Source: an uncultured Veillonella sp.
GTDB taxonomy: Bacteria > Bacillota > Negativicutes > Veillonellales > Veillonellaceae
Reading direction: 5' to 3'
Assembly (NCBI GenBank): GCA_900549845.1
Contig: URPT01000064.1
Location: forward strand, 1-8,694
DNA length: 8,694 nt
A program made the position numbers and the translations under genes. Numbering within the stretch: position 1 is the stretch's first letter; each line of letters starts with the position of its first letter. The notes under the pieces were generated by a model that was not told the DNA's origin, did no database searches, and saw nothing but the letters and a program-made list of their open reading frames with translations. This document shows positions 1 to 6,161 of the stretch, in pieces.

Positions 1-1048
1 TCCTCTTGTAGCAGGACTAGCAGATGTACTCAATAAGGCAGGCATTCCTGTATTTGGCCCATCTAAAGCAGCTGCTCAACTAGAGGGATCAAAGGTATTT
101 GCCAAAGACCTTATGAAAAAATATAACATACCGACTGCTGCGTATGGTGTGTTCCACAATGTGGATGAAGCAAAAGAATTTATCGCTCAAACAGGTGCTC
201 CTATCGTAGTGAAAGCTGACGGCTTGGCGGCTGGTAAGGGCGTTGTAGTAGCAATGACTGTGGAAGAAGCGAATGCAGCTGTAGAAGACATGCTTAGGGG
301 TAATCGCTTTGGTGATGCAGGCAGCACTGTTGTTATCGAAGAATTTATGGACGGTGAAGAGGCTAGCTTACTAGCCTTTGTAGATGGCAAGACTGTGGTG
401 CCTATGATTGCTTCCCAAGATCATAAACGCATCTTTGATGGTGATAAAGGGCCTAATACTGGCGGTATGGGCACCTATGCACCGGCACCAGTGCTTACTG
501 ATGCATTGCGTGATGAAGCGATGAAAACAATCTTACAACCTATGGTGGCGGCCATGCAAAAAGAGGGCATGCCTTATGTAGGTTGCCTCTATGCAGGTCT
601 TATGATTACGTCTCAAGGTCCTAAGGTTGTAGAGTTTAATGCACGCTTTGGCGATCCAGAAACACAAGTTGTATTGCCATTACTTGATAGTGATTTAGGT
701 CAAATCATGATGGCTTGTGCCACAGGCAATTTGACAGCTGATATGGTGAAATGGAAAGACTCCTCGGCAGCTTGTGTCATTCTTGCTTCTAAAGGATATC
801 CTGAAACATCTTCCAAGGGTGATGTGATTCATGGTGATATTAAACAACATGATACAACTATCGTATTCCACTCTGGTACAAAACTTGTTGGGGAAGAGTA
901 TGTCACAAATGGCGGTCGCGTGCTTGGCGTTGTAGGCCTTGGTAAAGACCTTAGAACTGCACTCGATAGAGCTTATGGACGTATAGAACACATCGATTTT
1001 GAGGGCATGCAATATCGTACAGATATTGGAGCGAAAGCTTTCAAATAA
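1..1048 (+). CDS. purD: Phosphoribosylamine-glycine ligase (GARS), 5' end missing
   Basis: GARS joins glycine to 5-phosphoribosylamine using ATP, the second step of de novo purine synthesis in the cytosol. The reading frame is open from base 2, so the gene enters from outside the window and the first internal ATG (113) is not the start. About 348 residues are visible; family members have about 420-430, so roughly the first 75-80 are missing. The ATP-grasp core is clear: GPSKAAAQLEGSK near the left edge, then KADGLAAGKGVVVA, EEFMDGEEAS, the SQDHKRIFDGDKGPNTGGMG stretch, and the metal-binding VEFNARFGDPETQ segment. The C-terminal domain is complete and stops at TAA 1046-1048. It is probably the last gene of a purine operon, since a strong terminator follows and no purine gene is seen downstream. 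Identification is close to certain from the conserved motifs. Confidence 0.97.
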   Translation, partial: PLVAGLADVLNKAGIPVFGPSKAAAQLEGSKVFAKDLMKKYNIPTAAYGVFHNVDEAKEFIAQTGAPIVVKADGLAAGKGVVVAMTVEEANAAVEDMLRGNRFGDAGSTVVIEEFMDGEEASLLAFVDGKTVVPMIASQDHKRIFDGDKGPNTGGMGTYAPAPVLTDALRDEAMKTILQPMVAAMQKEGMPYVGCLYAGLMITSQGPKVVEFNARFGDPETQVVLPLLDSDLGQIMMACATGNLTADMVKWKDSSAACVILASKGYPETSSKGDVIHGDIKQHDTTIVFHSGTKLVGEEYVTNGGRVLGVVGLGKDLRTALDRAYGRIEHIDFEGMQYRTDIGAKAFK

Positions 1049-1059
1049 ACCAAAGGTGT

Positions 1060-1086
1060 TTTAAATCATGTAAACATGTATTTAAA
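1060..1086. repeat. AT-rich inverted repeat after purD
   Basis: A 12-base arm (1060-1071) is followed after two bases by its complement (1074-1086), with one extra T in the right arm at 1079. As RNA it would form a weak hairpin just past the purD stop. As DNA it is a near-perfect dyad that could be an operator. It has no T-run after it, so it is not a terminator by itself. Its function is unknown and it may only protect the 3' end of the purD transcript. Confidence 0.5.
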
Positions 1087-1110
1087 TAGTACAATAGCAT
1101 TTTAAAATAT

Positions 1111-1156
1111 AAAAACCTCTACATTTATGCATAGTGCATGTGGTGTAGAGGTTTTT
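1111..1156 (+). terminator. Intrinsic terminator of the purD transcript, bidirectional type
   Basis: A perfect 13-base-pair stem pairs 1111-1123 with 1144-1156 around a 20-base loop. The loop itself contains a small hairpin (1127-1131 with 1135-1139). The right arm ends in five T (1152-1156), with three more after one A. The left arm starts with five A, so the same element could stop transcription from the opposite strand. It lies 62 bases after the purD stop and isolates the purine unit from the men promoter. Confidence 0.9.
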
Positions 1157-1182
1157 ATTTTCTACCTTTTAATGGGTACCTA

Positions 1183-1191
1183 TGTTATAAT
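1183..1191 (+). promoter_or_regulatory. Extended -10 promoter of the men operon
   Basis: TGTTATAAT gives a perfect -10 hexamer (1186-1191) with the TG extension one base upstream. No good -35 hexamer is seen at the normal distance, which is typical of extended -10 promoters. The start of transcription is expected near 1198-1199, about 147 bases before menF. It lies between the purD terminator and the leader terminator, which fits a promoter for a regulated leader. Confidence 0.7.
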
Positions 1192-1197
1192 AATGTA

Positions 1198-1310
1198 GAC
1201 ATGAAGAGGGCCCACCGACGTGTGATGGCGTTAGGCTCATCTCGAAATTTTGAAACCTATTGATGGCGCCTAATGTGTAGAAGTACATCTCCTACATATT
1301 AGGTGTTTTT
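1198..1310 (+). promoter_or_regulatory. Structured 5' leader of menF: candidate transcription attenuator or riboswitch
   Basis: Seen directly: a hairpin with a five-pair stem (1224-1228 with 1237-1241, one G-U) leaves an 8-base loop, CGTTAGGC (1229-1236). This loop is complementary over its whole length to GCCTAATG (1268-1275), with one G-U pair. The target is the left arm of the intrinsic terminator before menF. Loop-to-arm pairing would be a pseudoknot that excludes the terminator hairpin, so the RNA has two mutually exclusive folds. A shorter CCTA (1256-1259) could also pair with the loop and release the terminator. Inferred: ligand, protein or translation-dependent control of menFDHB. I do not recognise it as any riboswitch class I know, including T-box, TPP, FMN, cobalamin, SAM and THF. 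The trigger cannot be told from one sequence. Confidence 0.55.
1267..1310 (+). terminator. Intrinsic terminator in the menF leader
   Basis: The stem pairs 1267-1280 with 1292-1305 (14 pairs including G-U pairs at 1268/1304 and 1275/1297) around an 11-base loop, followed directly by five T (1306-1310). It sits after the men promoter and 35 bases before the menF start, with no gene between promoter and terminator. That placement is what marks it as an attenuator and not the end of a unit. Its left arm overlaps the segment that can pair with the upstream hairpin loop. Confidence 0.85.
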
Positions 1311-1345
1311 ACTATAGTCTATTTTTCGTATAGCGACATACAACT

Positions 1346-2488
1346 ATGAAATATAACAAAGAACCGTTAAAACTGAATAGTCCGGTATCATTTTGGATGA
1401 ATTTCCCCGATGAAGAACGCGTATTTTGGGTGGATCGCCAAAGTGACCGCATCGTTGTGGGCGCTAAACGTCTAGCGACGGTTAAAGATGATGACGATCG
1501 CCATAATTATGCGTATGTATTTTATGGGGATACTTTTTTTGATACTGTAAAAGACCCTAAATGGTCTAATATGGGCCATGAAATGATTGCTTTTACCCAT
1601 TATTACATCGTAGAAAATGGAGAGTCCTTCTATCTACATGCTGGTGAAAGTGTACCCATTGAGAATTATGAGGTGCCTCGAGTTCATCACAACTACAAGG
1701 AAACCAGTGATGATAAGGCGGATTGGAACCGATTAATGAATGCTATTGCTGATGGCATAAGCAGCGGTGAAATGACTAAGGTCGTCTCCTCTCGTGAGGT
1801 AGAATTTACTAGCGAAACACCATACAATGTGGCAAGCATTTTGGCTAATTTAGTCGATAATAATCCGAATTGCTTTATCTTTGGCTATGAAAAGGATGGG
1901 CGTACCTTTGTAGGGGCATCGCCAGAAATTTTAGTGCGTCATCGTGGTAGTGAAATATTAAGCTATGCCTTAGCTGGTACTGCGCCAAAGGATGGTCCTA
2001 ATGCGTGGACTAAGGAACAATTACTAAGTAATACAAAAAATATCGTTGAGCATAATATTGTTCGCGACCGTATCGTGAATACGATGAAACAAATTACTCT
2101 AGATGTTACGGTGGGGGAAACAGGCATTATGGAGTTATCTCATCTCTATCATTTGCGCACCATAATTATTGCAAAGGATAGTACAAAATCTCTTGTAGAG
2201 TGGGCTAAAATCCTACATCCTACACCAGCTCTTGGAGGTGAACCTCGAGAAAAAGCGCTGGCGTTGTTACAAAAGTATGAATCTCATGAGCGCGGTATGT
2301 ACGCAGCACCGTTTGGTTTTATGAAGGACATGGGAGACGGCATCGTTGTAGTGGCTATTCGATCTGCTCTTATTATGGATAATGTATTGTATGCCTATGC
2401 CGGATGTGGCGTTGTAGCCGATTCTGATGCGGATGAAGAATACGCTGAAACTAATAATAAAATGCGTACCATTCTTGATGCTTTATAA
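1346..2488 (+). CDS. menF: Isochorismate synthase MenF
   Basis: It converts chorismate to isochorismate (Mg2+-dependent), the first committed step of classical menaquinone synthesis. The protein has 380 residues, somewhat short for the family. The N-terminal 120 or so are variable, and the chorismate-binding domain fills the rest. Motifs seen: TKVVSSRE with the general-base lysine K145; GASPE (190-194); AGT (210-212); the helix EHNIVRDRI (235-243); HPTPALGGEP (291-300); ERGMYAAPFG (315-324); AIRSAL (338-343); and CGVVADS plus E365/E368/K372 at the C-terminal metal site. Anthranilate, aminodeoxychorismate and salicylate synthases share the fold; the menD-menH-menB neighbours favour MenF. An in-frame TAG at 1331 rules out a much longer protein. 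The ATG at 1346 has no clear Shine-Dalgarno site, unlike the following genes. Expression is probably set by the attenuator upstream. Confidence 0.93.
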   Translation: MKYNKEPLKLNSPVSFWMNFPDEERVFWVDRQSDRIVVGAKRLATVKDDDDRHNYAYVFYGDTFFDTVKDPKWSNMGHEMIAFTHYYIVENGESFYLHAGESVPIENYEVPRVHHNYKETSDDKADWNRLMNAIADGISSGEMTKVVSSREVEFTSETPYNVASILANLVDNNPNCFIFGYEKDGRTFVGASPEILVRHRGSEILSYALAGTAPKDGPNAWTKEQLLSNTKNIVEHNIVRDRIVNTMKQITLDVTVGETGIMELSHLYHLRTIIIAKDSTKSLVEWAKILHPTPALGGEPREKALALLQKYESHERGMYAAPFGFMKDMGDGIVVVAIRSALIMDNVLYAYAGCGVVADSDADEEYAETNNKMRTILDAL

Positions 2489-2527
2489 TTGTTTCCGTAC
2501 CTTTAGGGGTGTTTGAAAGGGAATATA

Positions 2528-4312
2528 ATGAATGAATATATTGCTGCCTTGGTAGACGAGTTCTACCAACTCGGCGTCCGTCATGCTGTGTTTAGCCCTG
2601 GTTCTCGTTCTACGACGATGGCCATGCTGTTCAAGGAGCATGAAGGATTTGAAACCTATATGAATATAGATGAGCGCTCTGCCAGTTTTATGGCTCTTGG
2701 CATTGCAAAGGCTCATAAAGAACCGACTGTACTCGTATGTACCTCAGGTTCGGCTGTGGCCCATTATTTGCCAGCTGTTTTGGAAGCTCAATATAGCGGG
2801 GTACCGCTCATTGTACTGTCTGCGGATAGACCTCATACATTATTGCATGTAGGGGCTCCTCAGACTGTAGATCAACACAAAATCTTTGGTTCTGCTGTAA
2901 ATTACTACGAAGAATTAGCAGTGCCTCAAGAATCTCATTACTATACATATCCTCGCCAAGTAGCGCGTAAAGCGTATATGAAAGCGATGGATACTAAAAA
3001 AGGGCCAGTCCATATTAATGTGCCTCTCTTTGAACCATTGGTACCAGAATTGAGCCGTAACCATTTTGAGGCTGGTCGCAGTTCCTTTAAAGTGGTTAAA
3101 CCAAACTATGGTAGTGTATTTGGCTGTCGCCATGAAAATGATTTGCCCCATATTAATAATGCAATTGATATTGCTTATGATAATACAAACGAGATTAATG
3201 ATTTACTTGAAAGATATGACCGTATCCTTATTCTAGCAGGCCCACAGATCGATATAGATGAAGCTAATAGGATTCGTTCCTTTGGGGAGGCTTTACAAGC
3301 CCCTATTTTGGCTGATCCGTTGTCTAATGTAAGACGACGTTATAACTCGGCGGATGATCAAAGCAATAAAGATGGGATTGATACTAATAATGTTGTTGTC
3401 TCTACGTATGATGCATTATTAGCAGGGCAAGCTCTTTGGCATGAGTTAAAACCAGATTGTGTAATTCAGTTTGGCCAAATCGTTGTGTCAAAACGAGTGC
3501 AACAGATGATTGCTAGTTGGACTGATGTGGAGTATATCGAGGTTAATCCTACCATGGACTCCATGAATCCAACAGGTAAAACTACCATGCATGTGCAAGC
3601 TAGCATTGATGTATTTACGCATTTATATGGCAAAAATAATAGCTCTGATACGTACTTAAAAATATGGCAACGGTTAGATCAAGAGGGCAAAAAGCAACTA
3701 AGTACAGCTGTCGATGAGCCTCATTGCTTTGAAGGTCGAACCATACGCGAGTTGCAAGAACATATCCCAGAAGATGGACAAATTTTTGTTGCCAATAGTA
3801 TGACGATTCGCGATTTTGATTACTTCTGGTTCAGTGGTGAATCTAAGGCGGTTCTTTACGGCAATCGAGGTGTCAATGGCATTGATGGCACTATTTCTAC
3901 GGCTCTAGGACTAGCAGCAAATGGTAAACCTACATATCTAGTAACAGGGGATTTATCCTTGTTCCATGATTTGAATGGCTTGGCGGTAGCGAAAACCCAT
4001 AATTTAAACTTAACTATTGTTTTGCATAATAATGATGGAGGCGGTATTTTTGAATACTTACCTCAAAAGGGGACAAAGCATTTTGATTACTTGTTTTCCA
4101 CATCTCAAGGATTAGATTATGGTGGCACTGCCAAACTCTACGGCTGTGGCTATACTAAAATCTCTAGCCCTGATGAATTGGGTTCTGTACTAGATAAAAT
4201 TAGCTCAGAATCAGGCGTTCATATCATTGAAATTCCTACAAATAGGGAATATAGCAGAGAATTGCATAAGAAATATACGAAGGTTTCAGTTGATATGGAG
4301 GCATTACTATGA
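2528..4312 (+). CDS. menD: SEPHCHC synthase MenD
   Basis: This thiamine diphosphate enzyme decarboxylates 2-oxoglutarate and adds the product to isochorismate, giving SEPHCHC. I choose the ATG at 2528 (594 residues) because AAAGGG (2516-2521) lies six bases before it. A TTG at 2513 in the same frame would start inside that site. N-terminal PYR domain: SPGSRS (23-28), the catalytic glutamate E49 in DERSASFMALG, TSGSA (72-76), and ADRP (99-102) with GAPQTVDQ. The middle domain is variable. C-terminal PP domain: YGNRGVNGIDG, then the cofactor motif starting at G474-D475 (GDLSLFHDLNG) and ending with N501-N502, followed by DGGGIFEYLPQ. The length is slightly above the E. coli enzyme. The gene follows menF closely and overlaps menH by four bases, so translation is likely coupled. 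Confidence 0.97.
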   Translation: MNEYIAALVDEFYQLGVRHAVFSPGSRSTTMAMLFKEHEGFETYMNIDERSASFMALGIAKAHKEPTVLVCTSGSAVAHYLPAVLEAQYSGVPLIVLSADRPHTLLHVGAPQTVDQHKIFGSAVNYYEELAVPQESHYYTYPRQVARKAYMKAMDTKKGPVHINVPLFEPLVPELSRNHFEAGRSSFKVVKPNYGSVFGCRHENDLPHINNAIDIAYDNTNEINDLLERYDRILILAGPQIDIDEANRIRSFGEALQAPILADPLSNVRRRYNSADDQSNKDGIDTNNVVVSTYDALLAGQALWHELKPDCVIQFGQIVVSKRVQQMIASWTDVEYIEVNPTMDSMNPTGKTTMHVQASIDVFTHLYGKNNSSDTYLKIWQRLDQEGKKQLSTAVDEPHCFEGRTIRELQEHIPEDGQIFVANSMTIRDFDYFWFSGESKAVLYGNRGVNGIDGTISTALGLAANGKPTYLVTGDLSLFHDLNGLAVAKTHNLNLTIVLHNNDGGGIFEYLPQKGTKHFDYLFSTSQGLDYGGTAKLYGCGYTKISSPDELGSVLDKISSESGVHIIEIPTNREYSRELHKKYTKVSVDMEALL

Positions 4313-5169
4313 GTCAGTATTTTTGCAGTATTGTAGATAATGCTTTATGCAATCCTGCGCAGCGTATGTATTTTGATTTGGGCGACTATCGCTATGGCTT
4401 GACTGTTGTAGGTGATGGTGAGCCTATCGTGTGTTTTCATGGGTTTTCGGAATCTAGTTATACTTGGGACTCCATTAACTTACCAGGCTATCGTTTAATC
4501 CGTATTGACTTGATTGGTCATGGAGATTCTGATATCCCTGAAGAGGGTGAGGCCTATACAATCCCTAAAATGATAGAGGATTTGCATACTGTTATTTATC
4601 ACATGGTAGGTGACAGATATTATCTCATGGGCTATTCCATGGGGGCCCGTATAGCGCTTTCCTATGCATTACAGCATGATTGCGAAATTCAAGGGATTAT
4701 CCTTGAAAGTGGCTCTGTAGGGATTGCTTCGGAGGCTGAACGAGCAGAACGGCGTAAGGCCGATGAAGAATTAGCGGACCATATCGAACATAACGATGGT
4801 TCTTGGTTCGCTTCCCGTTGGGCGGAAGCTCCTATTTTTGAAAGTCAAAAACAGCTTTTACCAGCGGTCACTGAATTAATTCATTTACGTCGTGCCCATA
4901 ATAGTCCGTACGCATTAGCATGCACCCTTCGTGGGTCCGGACAAGGTGTCATGACATATATAGGTGATCAGTTAGAAAAATTATCATGTAAAGGCCTATA
5001 TGTGAGTGGCGCATTAGATACAAAATATACTACAATAGGAAGAGATGTATTTGGCAAGTTGCCAAACTTTAAACATGTCGTCGTCGAAGGGGCGGGACAT
5101 AATGTACATATAGAAAAACCGCAAATGTTTGAACAAGCGGTATTAGATTTTTTACACAAGAAAGGTTAA
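4309..5169 (+). CDS. menH: SHCHC synthase MenH (alpha/beta hydrolase fold)
   Basis: It eliminates pyruvate from SEPHCHC to give SHCHC. The 286-residue protein has the alpha/beta-hydrolase signature: oxyanion region FHGFSES (43-49), nucleophile elbow GYSMGAR with S110, acid D237 in GALDTKY, and H264 in GAGHNVH. The arginine R114 after the elbow matches the SMGGR arginine of E. coli MenH. The start is well supported: GGAGG (4297-4301) lies seven bases upstream and ATGA overlaps the menD stop. The protein has about 20 more N-terminal residues than the Bacillus-type enzyme; M20 is an alternative start but lacks a ribosome site. Family assignment from the fold alone would be weak, since many hydrolases look alike. 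The position between menD and menB makes MenH the clear choice. Confidence 0.92.
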   Translation: MSQYFCSIVDNALCNPAQRMYFDLGDYRYGLTVVGDGEPIVCFHGFSESSYTWDSINLPGYRLIRIDLIGHGDSDIPEEGEAYTIPKMIEDLHTVIYHMVGDRYYLMGYSMGARIALSYALQHDCEIQGIILESGSVGIASEAERAERRKADEELADHIEHNDGSWFASRWAEAPIFESQKQLLPAVTELIHLRRAHNSPYALACTLRGSGQGVMTYIGDQLEKLSCKGLYVSGALDTKYTTIGRDVFGKLPNFKHVVVEGAGHNVHIEKPQMFEQAVLDFLHKKG

Positions 5170-5173
5170 GTCC

Positions 5174-6016
5174 ATGAGCAAATTTGATTGGAAAGTATTG
5201 GATCGTAATTATGAAGATGTAATTTACGAAACATATAATGGCATTGCAAAGATTACTATTAATCGCCCACAGGTACGTAACGCATTCCGTCCTAAAACTG
5301 TTATGGAGTTAATCGATGCTTTCACAGTAGCTCGTGAAGATAACGAAGTAGGCGTAATCGTATTGACTGGTGCAAACCACGGTCAAGGTGAAGATAAAGA
5401 AGCATTCTGCTCCGGTGGTGACCAAAGCGTACGCGGCCATGGTGGTTATGTAGGCGAAGATAATGTACCTCGTTTGAACGTTCTTGATTTGCAACGTTTG
5501 ATTCGCGTTATCCCAAAACCTGTTATCGCTATGGTTAACGGTTTTGCTATTGGTGGCGGTCATGTATTGCACATCGTATGTGACCTTACCATCGCTTCTG
5601 AAAATGCTAAATTTGGTCAAACTGGTCCTCGCGTAGGTTCCTTCGATGCAGGTTACGGTGCAGGTTACTTGGCTCGCATGATCGGTCATAAACGCGCTCG
5701 TGAAGTATGGTTCCTTTGCCGTCAATACACAGCTGCTCAAGCTTATGAAATGGGCATGGTTAACTGTGTTGTACCATTCGACAAATTGGAAGAAGAAACA
5801 GTTCAATGGTGTAACGAAATTCTTGAATTGTCCCCAATGGCATTGCGCATGTTGAAAGGTGCCTTCAACGCTGACACAGACGGTCTTGCAGGTTTACAAC
5901 AATTTGCAGGCGACGCTACATTGATGTACTACACAATCGATGAAGCAAAAGAAGGCCGTGACGCATTTAAAGAAAAACGTAAACCAAACTTCAAACAATT
6001 CCCTAAATTCCCTTAA
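5174..6016 (+). CDS. menB: 1,4-dihydroxy-2-naphthoyl-CoA synthase MenB
   Basis: A crotonase-family enzyme that closes the second ring: OSB-CoA to DHNA-CoA. At 280 residues it has the normal length. Motifs: NRPQVRNAFRP (30-40), the CoA and oxyanion segment FCSGGDQ (78-84), IGGGH (126-130), and FGQTGPRVGSFDAGYG (147-162) with S156 and D158. The glycine in QTG (149-151) is the mark of type I, bicarbonate-dependent enzymes such as E. coli MenB; type II enzymes carry aspartate there. The start ATG is preceded by AAAGG (5161-5165), eight bases away, at the very end of menH. Codon use is visibly different from the other men genes: TTC, AAC, GGT and CGT dominate, as in highly expressed genes. A terminator follows 57 bases after the stop. 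Confidence 0.97.
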   Translation: MSKFDWKVLDRNYEDVIYETYNGIAKITINRPQVRNAFRPKTVMELIDAFTVAREDNEVGVIVLTGANHGQGEDKEAFCSGGDQSVRGHGGYVGEDNVPRLNVLDLQRLIRVIPKPVIAMVNGFAIGGGHVLHIVCDLTIASENAKFGQTGPRVGSFDAGYGAGYLARMIGHKRAREVWFLCRQYTAAQAYEMGMVNCVVPFDKLEEETVQWCNEILELSPMALRMLKGAFNADTDGLAGLQQFAGDATLMYYTIDEAKEGRDAFKEKRKPNFKQFPKFP

Positions 6017-6073
6017 TAGGAATGTATTACGAGTCCATTATTAGGAATGGGATGTATTGTAAAAACGACAAGT

Positions 6074-6098
6074 GCGCCTCTATATGAGGCGCCTTTCT
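6074..6098 (+). terminator. Intrinsic terminator after menB
   Basis: A seven-base-pair, very GC-rich stem GCGCCTC (6074-6080) / GAGGCGC (6086-6092) with a 5-base loop is followed by CTTTCTT. The U-tract is interrupted, so readthrough into menE is possible. It lies in the 145-base gap between menB and menE. The rest of that gap is AT-rich, with short TTATTAA repeats before the menE ribosome site. Confidence 0.8.
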
Positions 6099-6104
6099 TA
6101 TAAT
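6099..6104 (+). promoter_or_regulatory. Possible -10 element for menE-menC
   Basis: A perfect TATAAT lies right after the menB terminator, about 58 bases before menE. It has no TG extension, and the normal -35 position falls in the terminator stem and matches poorly. A TTGGTT at 6109-6114 with CATTAT at 6135-6140 is another weak pair (20-base spacer). A promoter in this gap is expected from the terminator, but its exact place is not settled. Confidence 0.25.
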
Positions 6105-6161
6105 ATCTTTGGTTATTAATTATTAATCATAAGTCATTATCTTTAGATACGAGGTGAGACG

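Noticed and set aside
695..1012. 105-residue open frame on the - strand inside purD
   Set aside because: Antisense shadow of the conserved GARS C-terminal part; cysteine- and histidine-rich composition is typical of such shadows.
1198..1310. T-box, or another known riboswitch class, for the menF leader
   Set aside because: No T-box TGGNACCGCG segment and none of the conserved cores of TPP, FMN, cobalamin, SAM, THF, ZTP or fluoride switches that I can recall; it is left as an unassigned attenuator.
2513..2527. TTG start for menD at 2513
   Set aside because: It lies inside the region that forms the ribosome site for ATG 2528, and the family start aligns with MNEYIAALV.
5309..5806. 165-residue open frame on the - strand inside menB
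   Set aside because: It is fully antisense to a strongly conserved gene with biased codons, has no ribosome site I can see and resembles no family.
6013..6059. Imperfect direct repeat of TTANTAGGAATG after menB
   Set aside because: Only two short copies with different continuations; chance or local duplication explains it and no function is suggested.
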